NCBI GenBank assembly: GCA_009746045.1
Contig: RPFO01001189.1
Span: 107,501 to 140,404 of the forward strand
Direction: 5' to 3'
DNA: 32,904 nucleotides
Origin: Mesostigma viride
Lineage: Eukaryota; Streptophyta; Mesostigmatophyceae; Mesostigmatales; Mesostigmataceae
The notes under the pieces were generated by a model. The model did not search any database and was not told where the DNA came from. It saw only the letters and a program-made list of their open reading frames with translations. Each line of letters opens with the position of its first letter. Position 1 is the stretch's first letter. Position numbers and translations under genes: made by a program. Shown one piece after another: positions 31,336 through 32,904 of this stretch.

Positions 31336-32007
31336 ATGCATACAAAGGAAGACAAGAAGATATTATCGGACTTGGGAACATGCCAAACACGCCCCTGGTA
31401 ATAAACCCGCATTCTGCTAAGCGTATGTGTGTGCCATTCTTGACATATGTAAATTAACAAAAAAAAGTATACCTTACCGAGACTACCAAACCGAGAACCG
31501 ATCGACATCATGTGTGGGTGCATGGTCATGTGTATTGGACAATTTGTGTGTGATTTCCTGTGAGCAAAAATATATGGCCATGTACAAAAAAGCAATCCGG
31601 CATGTAGTTCAGGTAGAGAACAACTTACAAAAACTTAAATGATACTACAATCAAATGCGAACAAATCAACAACATTGTTAGGTTGTTATTCATGTGTATA
31701 AAACATACATCACGATTCACCTGTCAAGTCCTCAATGCAGGTCCGGGCATCTTCCCGAACACCAAGAGAGGAGCTTTGACCTCCCACCATGACGTCACGG
31801 TCTGCATGCATTCACAAAAAGACATTTATTTCAAAGGTTTTTATGTAAATTAGTTTAATGCAGTAGTAGATTCCTCAAAACCCGGCCTCTCCCCCAAGTT
31901 ATAGATTTACTACCTCGCTTTCTCAAAGCTGGCCTATCTCACGTTACCATAAATAGGTCCCAAGCGATCCCGAGCGTCATGTGAGCAAACCCTTGTGGTA
32001 AAGACTT
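31336..32007. other. Unassigned AT-richer flank
   Basis: Originally continuous with the sequence left of 22083. Only short frames (at most 102 codons) and no domain-like text. I see no element ends. Confidence 0.35.
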
Positions 32008-32245
32008 TACGTTAGTGCCCGTGCCCCTTTACTAACGTTAGTGCCCAGCCCCCTCTGCTATCGTTAGTGCCCGTGCCCCTTTACTAACGATAGTGCCCAG
32101 CCCCCTCTGCTAACGTTAGTGCCCGTGCCCCTTTACTAACGTTAGTGCCCAGCCCCCTCTGCTAACGTTAGTGCCCGTGCCCCTTCACTAACGTTAGTGC
32201 CCGTGCCCCTCTGCTAACGTTATTCCCGAGCCCCCTATGCTATCG
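32008..32245 (-). repeat. 26-bp minisatellite, inverted copy
   Basis: About nine units of the same CTAACGTTAG-centred 26-bp repeat as 7346-8105, in reverse orientation, with the same alternation of the GCTGGG and CACGGG forms. Confidence 0.95.
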
Positions 32246-32904
32246 CTAATTCCCGTGCCCCTTTATATTTGGACCAGGAACACATCCCACAACTAGGCTC
32301 GACTATCCTACAACCAGGAACGTGTTTCCCACAACCAGGAACGTGTTTCCCACAACCAGGAACGTGTTTCCCACAACCAGGAACGTGTTTCCCACAACCA
32401 GGAACGTGTTTCCCACAACCAGGAACGTGTATCCCACAACCAGGAACGTGTTTCCCACAACCAGGAACGTGTTTCCCACAACCAGGAACGTGTTTCCCAC
32501 AACCAGGAACGTGTTTCCCACAACCAGGAACGTGTATCCTACAACCAGGAACGTGTTTCCCACAACCAGGAACGTGTTTCCCACAACCAGGAACAAGTAT
32601 CCCACAACCAGGAACGTGTTTCCCACAACCAGGAACGTGTTTCCCACAACCAAGAACAAGTATCCTACAACCAGGAACGTGTTTCCCACAACCAGGAACG
32701 TGTATCCCACAACCAGGAACGTGTATCCCACAACCAGGAACGTGTTTCCCACAACCAGGAACGTGTTTCCCACAACCAGGAACGTGTTTCCCACAACCAG
32801 GAACGTGTTTCCCACAACCAGGAACGTGTTTCCCACAACCAGGAACGTGTTTCCCACAACGAGGAACAAGTATCCCACAACAACAGGAACGTGTTTCCAC
32901 AACC
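32246..32904 (-). repeat. Junction and 21-bp minisatellite, inverted copy, cut by the window end
   Basis: The reverse complement of the junction text at about 7310-7400 is present nearly unchanged (GTCCAAATATAAAGGGGCAC at about 32255-32274), then about 28 units of the 21-bp repeat up to the window end. The GGGAAACAC variant predominates here more than in the left copy. Confidence 0.95.

Overview
The window is eukaryotic nuclear DNA built almost entirely of transposable elements and tandem repeats. The clues are GT-AG style introns, LTR and LINE-type retroelements, cut-and-paste transposons with correct target-site duplications, long minisatellites and GC-rich coding stretches. I found no bacterial operon, rRNA, tRNA or CRISPR array. 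A repeat-rich alga is my best guess for the host, but the sequence does not settle it.

Left part (1-9,100). A retroelement 3' end with a (TTAA)n tail (1-235) is followed by a CAGG microsatellite, a 153-bp hairpin-rich tandem repeat (1771-2102), a near-perfect 74-bp palindrome (2124-2197) and one plausible multi-exon gene of unknown function (2851-4382, +). After that come a G-rich minisatellite, a composite array of 21-bp, 26-bp and 69/82-bp units (6434-8655), and a 147-bp inverted-repeat element set between two (TTAA)n tracts.

Central part (9,164-20,377). This is the main discovery. A retroelement of about 2 kb carries only an L1-type ORF1 and ends in two stem-loops and a (TTAA)n tail, inside a putative 12-bp target duplication. 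Its single ORF1 is split by four separate DNA transposons: a TA-flanked element of 3.4 kb, a TTAA-flanked element of 1.9 kb, a CACTA element of 2.5 kb with CGC duplication, and a TTAA-flanked piggyBac-like element of 1.35 kb. In every case, dropping the insert plus one copy of its target duplication rejoins the ORF1 reading frame, which confirms all four boundaries. None of the four carries a recognisable transposase. The CACTA element contains a direct duplication and a short ORF resembling the start of ubiquitin.

Right part (20,378-32,904). A complete LTR retrotransposon (22,083-31,330, minus strand, Ty3/gypsy type) has two 574-bp LTRs that look identical, a CCTGC target duplication, a PBS and a PPT. 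Its gag, protease, RT and RNase H are recognisable but broken into several frames. The integrase stops after its zinc-binding region, and a large unrecognised ORF occupies the place of the catalytic core. A decayed relative lies just to the left (about 21,420-21,850). The window ends in an inverted copy of the composite minisatellite of the left part, including the same unique junction sequence.

Limits: repeat unit counts are estimates by eye, and identities of LTRs and duplicated blocks were checked by reading and not by alignment software.
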